Shown here piece after piece: positions 35,225 to 43,971 of a stretch of 64,000 nt of DNA. The stretch is from Desulfofundulus salinus. Its GTDB lineage: Bacteria > Bacillota > Desulfotomaculia > Desulfotomaculales > Desulfovirgulaceae. The notes under the pieces are model-generated. The model saw only the letters and a program-made list of their open reading frames with translations, had not been told where the DNA came from and did not search any database. The DNA is taken from the NCBI RefSeq assembly GCF_003627965.1, contig NZ_RBWE01000001.1, forward strand, positions 1,040,588-1,104,587, in the 5' to 3' direction. The translations under genes and the position numbers were made by a program. How positions within the stretch are numbered: the stretch's first letter is position 1; each line of letters begins with the position of its first letter.

Positions 35225-35973
35225 AAACCCTGGCCATGGCCCTGCAATTTTTAACCAGGTTTTACGTTTACCGGGGTGAATTCGATGAGCGGGCCTACGG
35301 GCGGGCCCCCGTGTTTTTCCCCCTTGTGGGCCTTTTCCTGGGCGCAGCCTGGATGGCTCTTTATTTCGGTCTTTCCTCCATCTTCCCGCCGGCAGTCACC
35401 GCCGCCCTTTTGGTGCTGGGCATGGTTGTATTTAGCGGGGGGTTGCACCTGGACGGGTTTATGGATACCATGGACGGTATTTTCAGCGGGCGGTCCAGGG
35501 AGAAAATGCTGGAAATTATGCGGGATAGCCGGGTGGGAGCCTTTGGCGTACTCGGACTGGCGTGTTTATTGTTGCTCAAGTTTGCACTGCTTTTTAGCCT
35601 GCCCCGGGAGGTTTTGCCCCGCTTGCTTTTAATTGTCCCTGCCATCAGCCGCTGGGGGATGGTTTACGCCATCGCCCGCTTTCCCTATGCCCGGCCGCAG
35701 GGCCTCGGGCTTTTGCAGGTCCGCCATACCCGGGGGCGGGAGCTGGCCCTGGCATCCCTTTTTGCCCTGGGAGCGGCCGTTCTCGGGGGACCGGTTGGCC
35801 TGGTTCTGCTGTTTCTTTCCCTTGTACTGGTTCACCAGTTTGGCCGATACTTAACCGGCCGGTTGGGCGGTCTCACCGGAGATACCTACGGGGCTATCAA
35901 TGAAATACTGGAAGTGTTTTTACTGCTGGTGGCATATCCTTTACTCAATTACCTGCCAGTAACTCTTTGGTAA
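35218..35973 (+). CDS. cobS: Adenosylcobinamide-GDP ribazoletransferase
   Basis: 251 residues, six or more membrane segments. It joins alpha-ribazole(-phosphate) to adenosylcobinamide-GDP, completing the nucleotide loop. Signatures: ALQFLTRF near the N-terminus, FFPLVGLFLG, and GGLHLDGFMDTMDG with the acidic metal-binding residues. Starts inside the end of cbiA (7-base overlap), so translation is coupled. Confidence 0.95.
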   Translation: MLKTLAMALQFLTRFYVYRGEFDERAYGRAPVFFPLVGLFLGAAWMALYFGLSSIFPPAVTAALLVLGMVVFSGGLHLDGFMDTMDGIFSGRSREKMLEIMRDSRVGAFGVLGLACLLLLKFALLFSLPREVLPRLLLIVPAISRWGMVYAIARFPYARPQGLGLLQVRHTRGRELALASLFALGAAVLGGPVGLVLLFLSLVLVHQFGRYLTGRLGGLTGDTYGAINEILEVFLLLVAYPLLNYLPVTLW

Positions 35974-35988
35974 AAGGGGGTGCAAATA

Positions 35989-37101
35989 ATGGGCCTTGAT
36001 GATAAAATAGAAAGGGATTACCAGTCCGTTCCTCCCCACGGCGGCAATCTGGTACGGGCGGCCATGGAATATGGGCTTGGGCCGCGGGATTTTCTGGATT
36101 TCAGTGCCAATATCAATCCCCTCGGTCCCTGCCCGTCAGTCCTGGAAGCCATTAAGGCCAACCTGTGGCAAATCTGCCATTACCCGGATCCCGATTGCCG
36201 GGAGTTAAAAAGTACCCTGGCGGGGCACCTTGGTGTGGATACCCGGTGCCTTCTGGTGGGGAACGGTGCTAGCGAGTTAATTTACCTGCTGGCCCGGGTT
36301 CTTTCCTTCCGCCGGGTGCTCATTCCAGCTCCGACCTTTAGCGAATATGCCCTGGCCGTAAAGGCGGCCGGGGGGGAAGTCAATTATATTTTTTTGGATC
36401 CGTCCCTGGGTTTTCCTTTCCCCCTGGAGGAAGTGTTAAGGCGACTGCCGGGGGTGGATGCTCTTTTTTTATGTAATCCCAATAACCCTACCGGGGGGCT
36501 TATTCCCCGCCGGGAACTGGAGGCTTTGCTGGAAGCGGCCGCCGCATATAAGGTTATGGTGATTGTTGATGAGGCTTTTATGGACTTTGTGGTAGATCCA
36601 CAAAGTCATACTTTGCTTTCCTTGACCGGCCGGAACACAAGCTTAATCCTGCTTTATTCTTTAACCAAGATTCTGGCCATTCCCGGTTTGCGTCTGGGAG
36701 TGCTGGCGGCACAGCCCAACGTGGTTGAGGCCCTGGAGGGGGCGAGGGACCCCTGGAGCGTCAATGCTCTGGCCCAGGTGGCCGGAGTGGCCGGATTGCA
36801 AGAAAAAGAATATATTGAAGCTGCCCGGGATATGGTCGCCCGGGAGCGGGATTTTCTGTTCCGGGAGCTTTCCTCTCTGCCCGGCCTGCGTCCTTTCCCT
36901 GGGGCGGCCAATTTCTTGCTGGTGGATATAACTGGCACTAAATATGCGGCGGGGGAACTGGTCCGCCGGCTGGGATGCCGGGGCATCCTGGTGCGTAACT
37001 GTGCCAACTTTCCCGGCCTGTCGGAGGGATACATTCGAATTGCTGTAAGAAGGCGGGAGGAAAACCTGCGCCTTCTGGAAGCACTGCGCGAGGTGCTTTA
37101 G
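35989..37101 (+). CDS. cobD: L-threonine-O-3-phosphate decarboxylase
   Basis: 370 residues, fold-type I PLP enzyme that makes (R)-1-amino-2-propanol phosphate, the substrate of CbiB. HGGNLVRAAMEYGLGPRDFLDFSANINPLGP is the family start, CNPNNPTGGLIPR and YSLTKILAIPGLRLG hold the PLP-binding residues (Lys in SLTK). ATG 35989 is preferred to GTG 35980 since AGGGGG lies 8 bases upstream. It could be confused with histidinol-phosphate aminotransferase, but the N-terminus and neighbours settle the matter. Confidence 0.93.
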   Translation: MGLDDKIERDYQSVPPHGGNLVRAAMEYGLGPRDFLDFSANINPLGPCPSVLEAIKANLWQICHYPDPDCRELKSTLAGHLGVDTRCLLVGNGASELIYLLARVLSFRRVLIPAPTFSEYALAVKAAGGEVNYIFLDPSLGFPFPLEEVLRRLPGVDALFLCNPNNPTGGLIPRRELEALLEAAAAYKVMVIVDEAFMDFVVDPQSHTLLSLTGRNTSLILLYSLTKILAIPGLRLGVLAAQPNVVEALEGARDPWSVNALAQVAGVAGLQEKEYIEAARDMVARERDFLFRELSSLPGLRPFPGAANFLLVDITGTKYAAGELVRRLGCRGILVRNCANFPGLSEGYIRIAVRRREENLRLLEALREVL

Positions 37102-37116
37102 GGGAGAGAAATTATC

Positions 37117-37740
37117 ATGAGCTGTCGCATTTATCTGGTCAGGCACGGCGAAACAATCTGGAACGCAGAGTTTAGATTTCAGGGTCACAGCGACATCGCC
37201 CTTTCCCCGCGCGGATTGGAACAGGCCCGGGCACTGGCCAGGCGTTTGCGCGGGGAAAATTTCAGTGCTTTTTACTCCAGCGACCTCCAGCGGGCATTGA
37301 ACACGGCCCGCATTCTGGCGGAACCTCACGGCTTGCCCGTCATGGCCCTAAGGGCCCTGCGGGAAATTAATTTCGGTGCCTGGGAAGGACTGACGGTGGA
37401 GGAAATTAAAGCCCGCTACGCCCGGGAGCTGCAACAGTGGTGGCATGACCCTTTGTACACGCGCATTCCCGGGGGGGAAACCCTTGCGGAGGTGGTGGAG
37501 AGGGTGACGCGGGCGGTGCGGGAGATAGTGGAAAGACACCCCACCGGCCAGGTAGTGGTTGTCTGCCATGGAGGCTGTATTCGTACGCTGGTGGGTACGG
37601 TTTTAGGAATGGATTTGAATCAATACTGGCGCCTGGGAGTGAATAATGCCTGCCTTTCTATCCTTGAGTTTTCTTCCTGGGAGAAGGGGATCTTGACCCT
37701 CTTTAACGATTGCAGTCACCTGGAGAAGGGGGCACTGTAG
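37117..37740 (+). CDS. cobC: Alpha-ribazole phosphatase / histidine phosphatase
   Basis: 207 residues of the histidine phosphatase superfamily, with the catalytic motif VRHGETIWN near residue 7, SSDLQRALNTA, REINFGAWEGLT and VCHGGCIRTL (second His). In this neighbourhood the likely substrate is alpha-ribazole-5'-phosphate or cobalamin-5'-phosphate, the last dephosphorylation of B12 synthesis. General phosphoglycerate-mutase-like phosphatases look alike, so the specificity is inferred from context. It follows cobD by 15 bases with GGGGAGAG. Confidence 0.88.
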   Translation: MSCRIYLVRHGETIWNAEFRFQGHSDIALSPRGLEQARALARRLRGENFSAFYSSDLQRALNTARILAEPHGLPVMALRALREINFGAWEGLTVEEIKARYARELQQWWHDPLYTRIPGGETLAEVVERVTRAVREIVERHPTGQVVVVCHGGCIRTLVGTVLGMDLNQYWRLGVNNACLSILEFSSWEKGILTLFNDCSHLEKGAL

Positions 37741-37742
37741 AA

Positions 37743-39833
37743 GTGGCTCCTCCTAAAACTTCCTTTTCCCGACGCCTGGGCATTCTCCTCCTGATAGTGC
37801 TGCTGGCCTTTAGCTACCTGATCGCACGCCTGTTCCTGGTTCAGATAGTATGGGGAGGGCAATTGCGCCAGGAAGCAACCGAGATTCGTACCAGGGACAT
37901 TATCCTGCAACCTAACCGGGGCAACATCTACGACCGCCATCGTAACCTCCTGGTTACCAGCGTTCCTGCTTATTCCATTTATGCCCATCCTGATCAGATA
38001 AAGGATCCTGGGAGCACAGCGGATAAGGTTGCGGCCATTTTGGGTATCCGGCGGGACGAAGTGTATAAAAAACTGGCCGGCCGGGGGCCATTTGTCTGGC
38101 TGGAACACGGGGTGGAATTCGACCGGGCCAGGAAGCTGCAGGGAATCAGCGGCCTTGGTTTTATCGAGTCCAGTACCCGTTTTTACAAGCAGGGTAACCT
38201 CGCCGCGGCCCTGCTGGGCTTTGTGGGGGATGATAACCAGGGCCTTAATGGCCTGGAGAAAAGTTATGACGCGGAATTGCGGGGGACGCCGGGAAAAATG
38301 GTGCTGGAAATTGACGCCCAGGGTCGGCAGATCCCCCAGAGCGAGGTAGTGGTACAGCCTTCGGAAGCGGGAAACAACCTGGTACTTACCCTGGATCAGA
38401 CCATCCAGTACTATGTGGAGCGGGAACTGGACAGGATTATTTCTGCTTACCAGCCGAAGTGGGCGGCCATTCTGGTTATGGACCCCCAAACGGGAGAGAT
38501 TCTGGCCATGGGCAGCCGGCCCACCTTTGACCCCTCCCGGTGGCAGAAGTTCCCCCGGGAAGTTTGGGAAAAGAATCCGGTCACCCTCTATACCTATGAA
38601 CCCGGCTCAACCTTCAAGATGATTACCGCGGCGGCAGCCCTGGAGGAGGGTGTGGTGCGGCCCACAGACTGGTTTAATGATCCGGGTTATGCCGTGGTTA
38701 ATGGGCGGCGCATTTACTGCTGGGATCGCCAGGGGCACGGGCTGCAGTCTTTTGGCCAGGCCGTGGGAAATTCCTGTAACCCGGTTTTCGTCCAGGTAGG
38801 GTTAAAACTGGGCAAGGAGAGGTTTTATAAATATGTCCGGGGTTTTGGTTTTGGAACCCCCACGGGCATTGATTTGCCCGGCGAGGAATCGGGAGTGGTA
38901 TTGCCTGAACAAAGGGCATCGGAGCTGGACGTAGCTACTATGACCATCGGACAATCCATTGCGGTTACGCCCATCCAGCTTTTAACTGCCGTTTCTGCCA
39001 TAGCCAACGGTGGTTATCTCATGCAGCCCCATGTAGTCAGGGCTGTGGAGGATGCGTCGGGAAAAACTATCCGTGAAATACCTCCCCGGGTGATCCGGCA
39101 GGTTATCTCCAGGGATACCGCCCGGCAACTTGCCGGGTTATTAGAAAAGGTGGTTCTTGAAGGAACCGGTAAGCGGGCCCTGGTGGAAGGCTACAGGGTA
39201 GCGGGGAAAACAGGTACCGCCCAGGTACCTGGTCCGGGCGGTTATATGGAGGGGAAGTATGTGGCCTCCTTTGCCGGTTTCGCCCCTGCCGATAATCCCC
39301 GCATTGCCGCCCTGGTGGTGGTTGGTGAACCCCGGGGGCAGGAATATCATGGGGGTGAGGTGGCCGCTCCGGCCTTTGGCGCCGTAGTTCGGGATACTTT
39401 GCGCTACCTGGGGGTCCCTGAAGACCCCGGCCGGAAGAGCCAGCATGCTCCCCAGGAGCAGGGTGATCTGGTTGTCGTACCCAATGTGGTCGGCTTTCCG
39501 GTGGCCGACGCCAGCTGGCTACTGCAGGAGCGGGGATTGCGGCCCTGGTCTCCCGGAAAAACCGGCCTGGTGACCGGCCAGGAGCCGCCGGCGGGCAAAC
39601 GCGTTCCCCCGGGCACTACGGTGAGTTTAAAAATTGCTACCGGCCAGCCTCCGGAACAGCTGGTTGTTCCCGACCTGTCCGGGCTTACGGTAAAAAAGGC
39701 GGGCTCAATCCTGGAGGAGTTGGGCTTAAGATTCAAAGCCTCGGGCAGCGGTGTGGCCGTCCGGCAACGTCCGGAAGCGGGCAGCCGCGTGGCTCCGGGA
39801 ACCACGGTTCTCGTGGAATTCGAACCTCCCTAA
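37743..39833 (+). CDS. Penicillin-binding protein 2 with two PASTA domains (SpoVD-type)
   Basis: About 696 residues. One membrane anchor (residues 13-33), a PBP dimerisation domain (LQPNRGNIYDRHRNLL), a transpeptidase with SxxK in PGSTFKMI, SxN in GNSCNPVF and KTG in VAGKTGTAQ, then two PASTA repeats (from VVPNVVGFPV and VVPDLSGLTV). Class B PBPs of this kind (SpoVD, Pbp2B) make septal or spore cortex peptidoglycan; two PASTA domains fit SpoVD. GTG 37743 directly follows the cobC stop; TTG 37710 inside cobC is an alternative. It is unusually placed behind corrinoid genes rather than in a mur cluster. Confidence 0.9.
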   Translation: MAPPKTSFSRRLGILLLIVLLAFSYLIARLFLVQIVWGGQLRQEATEIRTRDIILQPNRGNIYDRHRNLLVTSVPAYSIYAHPDQIKDPGSTADKVAAILGIRRDEVYKKLAGRGPFVWLEHGVEFDRARKLQGISGLGFIESSTRFYKQGNLAAALLGFVGDDNQGLNGLEKSYDAELRGTPGKMVLEIDAQGRQIPQSEVVVQPSEAGNNLVLTLDQTIQYYVERELDRIISAYQPKWAAILVMDPQTGEILAMGSRPTFDPSRWQKFPREVWEKNPVTLYTYEPGSTFKMITAAAALEEGVVRPTDWFNDPGYAVVNGRRIYCWDRQGHGLQSFGQAVGNSCNPVFVQVGLKLGKERFYKYVRGFGFGTPTGIDLPGEESGVVLPEQRASELDVATMTIGQSIAVTPIQLLTAVSAIANGGYLMQPHVVRAVEDASGKTIREIPPRVIRQVISRDTARQLAGLLEKVVLEGTGKRALVEGYRVAGKTGTAQVPGPGGYMEGKYVASFAGFAPADNPRIAALVVVGEPRGQEYHGGEVAAPAFGAVVRDTLRYLGVPEDPGRKSQHAPQEQGDLVVVPNVVGFPVADASWLLQERGLRPWSPGKTGLVTGQEPPAGKRVPPGTTVSLKIATGQPPEQLVVPDLSGLTVKKAGSILEELGLRFKASGSGVAVRQRPEAGSRVAPGTTVLVEFEPP

Positions 39834-39902
39834 GTAATTACATCCCCTGCAGGAATTTTCAATTTGGTGGCGAAAAAATCCACAAGTCTTCCCTATAGAA
39901 CT

Positions 39903-39931
39903 GCCCGGTAAAAACTTACCGGGTAGGTTTT
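39903..39931 (+). terminator. Terminator after the PASTA PBP
   Basis: CCCGGTAA-AAAC-TTACCGGG, TAGG, then TTTTTT. Confidence 0.85.
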
Positions 39932-39977
39932 TTAATAATTGATTAAACATTAACAGGTATTCCGGAGGGATAACGCT

Positions 39978-40781
39978 GTGAACTGGGGAAAACAGGTAAT
40001 TGCTTTGCGGCAAAAGGTGCTCAAGGAGCGCCCGTTAATACACCATATCACCAATTTAGTTGTGACCAATCTGACTGCCAACGTTACCCTGGCCGTTGGG
40101 GCTTCACCGGTGATGGCTTATGCCCGGGAAGAAGTGGCTGATATGTCTCGCTTAGCCCGGGCCGTGGTGTTAAATATGGGGACGCTCACGGCAGATGAAG
40201 TGGAAGCAATGCTGCTGGCTGGCCAGGCGGCCAATGCAGCCGGTATTCCTGTTATTTTCGATCCTGTAGGGGCGGGGGCTACGCCTTTTCGCACAGCGAC
40301 TGCGCAGAGGATTATCAGGGAATTACATATCGACATTTTACGCGGCAACGCTTCGGAAATAGCTGCCGTCAGTGGTTTCGGCGGGCAGACTAAAGGTGTG
40401 GATGCGGGAGAAATTTCCGTACCCGCCGGTCAAATGGCCAGGCAGGTAGCGCGGGATTTGAGCACCGTGGTTGTGGTAACGGGAGCCACCGATTACATCA
40501 GCGACGGAGAGCGATTGATTGCGGTGGACAACGGACATGCCATGCTCACTGCAGTGACAGGTACGGGCTGCTCTGCCACCAGTGTCATTGCTGCTTTCCG
40601 GGCGGTGGAAGCTGACGGCGTAGCGGCCGGTGCGGCAGCCCTCGCCTATTACGGCCTGGCCGCAGAGCATGCTGCTGCCACCAGCCGCGGGCCGGCGAGC
40701 TTTCAGGTCGCCCTGCTGGATGCCCTGTATAATTTGGAAGGGGAAGAACTGGCCCGGGGTGTAAAAATACGGGAACTGTAA
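39978..40781 (+). CDS. thiM: Hydroxyethylthiazole kinase
   Basis: 267 residues of the ribokinase-like ThiM family; phosphorylates 4-methyl-5-(2-hydroxyethyl)thiazole for thiamine salvage. Visible signatures: HHITNLVVTNLTANVTLAVGASPVMAYA, FDPVGAGATPFRT, LRGNASEIAAVSG and TGTGCSATSVIAAF with the catalytic Cys. GTG start after GGAGGGAT. No thiC, thiE or TPP riboswitch is nearby, so it stands alone between a terminator and another terminator at 40929. Confidence 0.95.
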   Translation: MNWGKQVIALRQKVLKERPLIHHITNLVVTNLTANVTLAVGASPVMAYAREEVADMSRLARAVVLNMGTLTADEVEAMLLAGQAANAAGIPVIFDPVGAGATPFRTATAQRIIRELHIDILRGNASEIAAVSGFGGQTKGVDAGEISVPAGQMARQVARDLSTVVVVTGATDYISDGERLIAVDNGHAMLTAVTGTGCSATSVIAAFRAVEADGVAAGAAALAYYGLAAEHAAATSRGPASFQVALLDALYNLEGEELARGVKIREL

Positions 40782-40928
40782 CTGTGTAATCCAGCTCCAT
40801 TGTTTCTCTTCTGGTTGTCTGTCGCCGATAAGACAAAAAAATAGTCGCTGGGATGACAGAAAAAAAAGTCAGCTTATGTCACAATATAGAAAGCACGCAT
40901 GAAAAACCATATACCTCCTTCTTCCCGT

Positions 40929-40959
40929 TTCCCACTTCTAACCAGTGGGAACTTTTTTT
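40929..40959 (+). terminator. Terminator between thiM and the GNAT-like gene
   Basis: TTCCCACT-TCTAACC-AGTGGGAA, C, then seven T on the plus strand. It lies 147 bases after thiM and touches the end of the convergent gene. Confidence 0.85.
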
Positions 40960-40960
40960 C

Positions 40961-42016
40961 TCAGGGGATGTTCCGCTGGTATACCCGGTAACGTCTCACC
41001 GGTGGATGCGGGGTTATCCTTTTCACCATTTTCAGTACCACTGTGTTATCCTCGTGGATCTGGGACATTTCTATCCGGCTGCGGGGTGGCAGGGCGGCAT
41101 AACAGGTTTCCAGGAGCAGGGCATCTATTCCCCTGTGCCGGAATTCAGGGACCACAGCCAAAAGGGCCAGTCTAAAGGCAGGTTTTCCTTCCGGCCCTTC
41201 CGGTTGGGGTATGCAGAAGCAAATTCCCGCCGGGTGGTGGTCTACCCGGGCCAGCAGAAGCAAGCGGGGATCCGCCACCCTTTGGTAGTGAGTTAAAATG
41301 GCTAAGACTTCGGTGCGGGTCAGGGGAATATAGCCCCAGTTCTGTTCCATGGAGCGGTTCAGGATATAATGTACCGCTTCCACCTCCCGGTTTAAGGGCA
41401 AACCAGGATTTAAAGGACGTACAACCGTTCCCGCGTAACGCCTGGCCCGGCAGGCTGCCCGTTTTATTCCCTCCGGTAAAGCTTCTTTAGCCAGCCATTC
41501 AAAGGCCAGCAGATCTGCCAGTTTTTGATATCCGCAGTTTTCGAAAAGTTCCCGGTAATAGGGGGGATTGTGAGGAAGGACGAAGGCCGGGGGAGCGGAA
41601 AAACCATCAATTAAAACGCCCACCCGCTGGTTGGTGTTTACCATTGCGGGACCGATCATTCTCTGGCATTTCTCTTCCCGGAGCCATTTCCCTGCCGCTT
41701 CCAGTAGAGCCCGGGTTATTTGTTCATCCCGGACTGCTTCAAAAGCACCAAAAAAGCCCGTGTTTTCTTCCCGGCAGTGTTCATCCACTGCACAGGCTAC
41801 CCGACCCACGGGTATGTCGTCTTGCAGGGCCAAAAAAAGGGCCAGGCGAACATGCCGTAGCGCCGGGTTGGCCCGGGGGTCCAACAGGAGAACCGTTTCC
41901 CGCCGGTTGACCAGGGCTACCTGGCTATCCCGGCCGTAAATCAATTCCGCCAACCCGAGGAAGGAAGAAAATTGTGCCCTGTTTTGGACACGAACCACTC
42001 TCAATGACACTTGCAA
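40961..42016 (-). CDS. GNAT-like acetyltransferase of unknown substrate
   Basis: 351 residues. The C-terminal third contains AGICFCIPQPEG..FRLALLAVVPEFRHRGIDALLLE, which fits the acetyl-CoA binding region of GNAT enzymes (VxPxxRxxGxxxxL). An N-terminal GNAT-like part (PVGRVACAVDEH, GFFGAFE) suggests a double-GNAT arrangement as in the YghO-type proteins. The ATG is preceded by AGGAGGGCGGG. The substrate is unknown. Monocistronic by layout, with a convergent terminator at its end. Confidence 0.75.
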   Translation of the reverse strand: MQVSLRVVRVQNRAQFSSFLGLAELIYGRDSQVALVNRRETVLLLDPRANPALRHVRLALFLALQDDIPVGRVACAVDEHCREENTGFFGAFEAVRDEQITRALLEAAGKWLREEKCQRMIGPAMVNTNQRVGVLIDGFSAPPAFVLPHNPPYYRELFENCGYQKLADLLAFEWLAKEALPEGIKRAACRARRYAGTVVRPLNPGLPLNREVEAVHYILNRSMEQNWGYIPLTRTEVLAILTHYQRVADPRLLLLARVDHHPAGICFCIPQPEGPEGKPAFRLALLAVVPEFRHRGIDALLLETCYAALPPRSRIEMSQIHEDNTVVLKMVKRITPHPPVRRYRVYQRNIP

Positions 42017-42127
42017 TTCCCGCCCTCCTTTTTCTTTTCAGGATATGCCGGGGCGGGTAAAAAGGAGAAGGAAATTCCGGGGAAAGGGGGAATCTAAGTA
42101 ACTATAGATGGAAAAGAGGTGGAGTCA

Positions 42128-42388
42128 GTGTCCTTCCGTAATTTGCCCGGCCCTTCAAAGCTTGCCCTGGCCATTCTCGCCTGGGCGCTGATTCTGTGGG
42201 TTTTTACCCTCGGTTATCCCGCTTTTGCCCCGGTAGCCCGGTTTATTTTTGGAGTCCTGGTGCTACCCTGCGCTTTGGCGGAATGGTTAAAGATGAAAAA
42301 AATGGTGGCCGGCAGGGCGGTAAGTGTCCTGCGTCTGACGCTTATTGCTTTTGCCGTGCTCCTCTGGCTGATTAATATTAGAACTTGA
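42128..42388 (+). CDS. Small membrane protein, three segments
   Basis: About 86 residues with three hydrophobic segments (residues 11-30, 34-52, 63-83), resembling YrdB/DUF2568-type small membrane proteins; function unknown. GTG 42128 has AGAGGTGGAG at a good distance; the frame is open from GTG 42119. It is divergent from the GNAT-like gene, and its stop overlaps the end of a convergent small gene by 11 bases. Confidence 0.65.
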   Translation: MSFRNLPGPSKLALAILAWALILWVFTLGYPAFAPVARFIFGVLVLPCALAEWLKMKKMVAGRAVSVLRLTLIAFAVLLWLINIRT

Positions 42389-42539
42389 TGAAATTTCCGG
42401 CTATAAGGCCCAGCCCGAAAGCAACGACACTGCTGGTTAAAACCCAGAGCAACTCCCTTTTTACCCGTTTCCTGAGGTGTTCTATGGATTCCCCCTGGGC
42501 TGTTTCAACGGTACCGGGTTTGTTTTTTTCTTTGGTCAT
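42378..42539 (-). CDS. Short single-span membrane protein, 53 residues
   Basis: Translated on the minus strand from an ATG with GAGGTGG 5 bases upstream. The product starts MTKEKNKPGTVETAQGES, continues with a basic stretch (HLRKRVKRE), and ends in one membrane helix (LLWVLTSSVVAFGLGLIAG) and NFIKF. The orientation is probably N-in. I do not recognise it. It lies 72 bases downstream of gerM on the same strand, so it probably belongs to that transcript. Confidence 0.6.
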   Translation of the reverse strand: MTKEKNKPGTVETAQGESIEHLRKRVKRELLWVLTSSVVAFGLGLIAGNFIKF

Positions 42540-42611
42540 CTTGCCACCTCGCTTTCTTTCTTGTTTAGCCCTTTATCTATCCTCAAGGTACCATTTACCC
42601 GCAAGGATACT

Positions 42612-43481
42612 TTACGGCCAGCGCACGGGTATGGTTACCTTGTTTTCGACGCTGCCGTCCCTGGCGCTGATCGAGTACACTTCCAGGATACCTTTCCCGT
42701 CCTGCGGGGGTTTAAAGTTCAGCCGCATTTCAAAGTCTCCCCGCCCGGGAGCACCCCTGGTGGCGGTGGTATGTGCGCTGACTAAAACGTTGCCCTGGCT
42801 GTCCAGTAGCCTGGCGTTGACAGTTCCTTCGAAAACTCTGGCGCTGCCTTTGACCAGCAGCGGCACACCTATTACCTGATCCGGTGTGGGGTGGGTGACC
42901 CAAATGGCCGGCTCGTAAACCCTGGACAAATCCCTGCGGAAGGGCTGATCATATAACCCCACATGGCCCCACCAGTCCCGGGTGCGCTCATCTACCTTGC
43001 CTTCCACCTGGAACGATACCTGGCGGATTTCCGGGAACTCGGTTAAAGTGTTGACCACGCTTTGGATGCCCAGGGCTTCCCCTTCGGCACCTGCACTGGG
43101 GTGTTCCAGTACCTCCCTGGAGAAGTTAACTGTAGCCAGACCGTCCTTTACCGTTACACCCAGGACTTTGGTGTCGGGGGGGAAAATACGCATGGCTCCC
43201 GGGGTAGAGGGCTCACCGGAAATTAATTCCCGTACAGCTGCCAGGACCGGATCTTTCGTCGGGGTTATCTGGTGGACTTCCCGCACCAAATAGCTTTCCT
43301 GGCCCGTAGATTTTACATAATACACGGCCAGGAATAGGGACTGGGGCGGGGTGGGGTCCGGCGAATGATTTGCCGGTGCCGGTTGCCTGGACCAGGTACA
43401 GCTGGATGCAAACAGCAACAGAATGAAAAAGCTTAAAACCAGAACCGGGACTTTTCGCATGGATTTCCTGATTACTTGCAC
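42612..43481 (-). CDS. gerM: GerM-like spore lipoprotein (GerMN + Gmad2)
   Basis: About 282-289 residues. A signal peptide with lipobox FASSC (Cys near residue 28 of the longer form) predicts a lipoprotein. The GerMN domain follows (KDPVLAAVRELISGEP, VTVKDGLATVNFSREV, SVVNTLTEFPEIRQVSFQVEG), then an immunoglobulin-like Gmad2 domain (IWVTHPTPDQVIGVPLLVKGSARVFEG). GerM acts in spore development and germination in Bacillus, where it supports SpoIIIA-GerM complex localisation. The GTG at 43481 and the ATG at 43460, before MRKVPVLVL, are both possible starts; AGGAAA favours the ATG. Confidence 0.88.
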   Translation of the reverse strand: MQVIRKSMRKVPVLVLSFFILLLFASSCTWSRQPAPANHSPDPTPPQSLFLAVYYVKSTGQESYLVREVHQITPTKDPVLAAVRELISGEPSTPGAMRIFPPDTKVLGVTVKDGLATVNFSREVLEHPSAGAEGEALGIQSVVNTLTEFPEIRQVSFQVEGKVDERTRDWWGHVGLYDQPFRRDLSRVYEPAIWVTHPTPDQVIGVPLLVKGSARVFEGTVNARLLDSQGNVLVSAHTTATRGAPGRGDFEMRLNFKPPQDGKGILEVYSISARDGSVENKVTIPVRWP

Positions 43482-43718
43482 CTGTCATACCCCACTTCCT
43501 GTCATTGCTGCCTTTATCTAAGTATACCACTGAAACTTATGCTTTGTCACCCGCAATCCTGCCTGGCTGCGCATTCCGGGTGAGCAAACGGGTGGAATAG
43601 AAAAAACAGCCTGTCCTTCCCCGGCTATCTAAAATGATAAAAAATGATAAAACGGCCGGAGTTCCCCTCGCTAACATACACGGGATACAACGGCCGCTTC
43701 CTGATGCTTTATTATTGT

Positions 43719-43856
43719 TTAATGACTGTGATGCCCGCTGGCTTTTTCTTCAACCTTTTCCATTATCCGACTGATTGGCCCGGCAAATATAGCCGCCAAA
43801 ACGCCCACGCCAAGAATTATAGCCATACCTGCATAAAATGCCGTCCAGTCAACCAT
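43719..43856 (-). CDS. Tiny membrane protein, 45 residues
   Basis: Minus-strand ATG at 43856 with AAGGGGGCGGG upstream. The product opens MVDWTAFYAGMAIILG and has one membrane helix (AGMAIILGVGVLAAIFAG) followed by a short charged tail ending HHSH. Such proteins often serve as small subunits of transporters or oxidases, but no partner gene lies beside it. It is placed 115 bases downstream of the second ftsK. Family not recognised. Confidence 0.55.
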   Translation of the reverse strand: MVDWTAFYAGMAIILGVGVLAAIFAGPISRIMEKVEEKASGHHSH

Positions 43857-43971
43857 AAAATCCCGCCCCCTTATGTTTTCTTCCAACCTCTATGGCGTTT
43901 TTACCGCGTTTTCCACTGTCGTGCTCAGGTTTTTACCGTTACTAAAAATGTATCACCGGCAGCATTAGAAG

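Noticed and set aside
40864-40916. 13-codon minus-strand frame behind AAGGAGGTAT
   Set aside because: The ribosome site is perfect, but the frame is tiny, there is no promoter and it lies downstream of the GNAT-like gene; probably chance.
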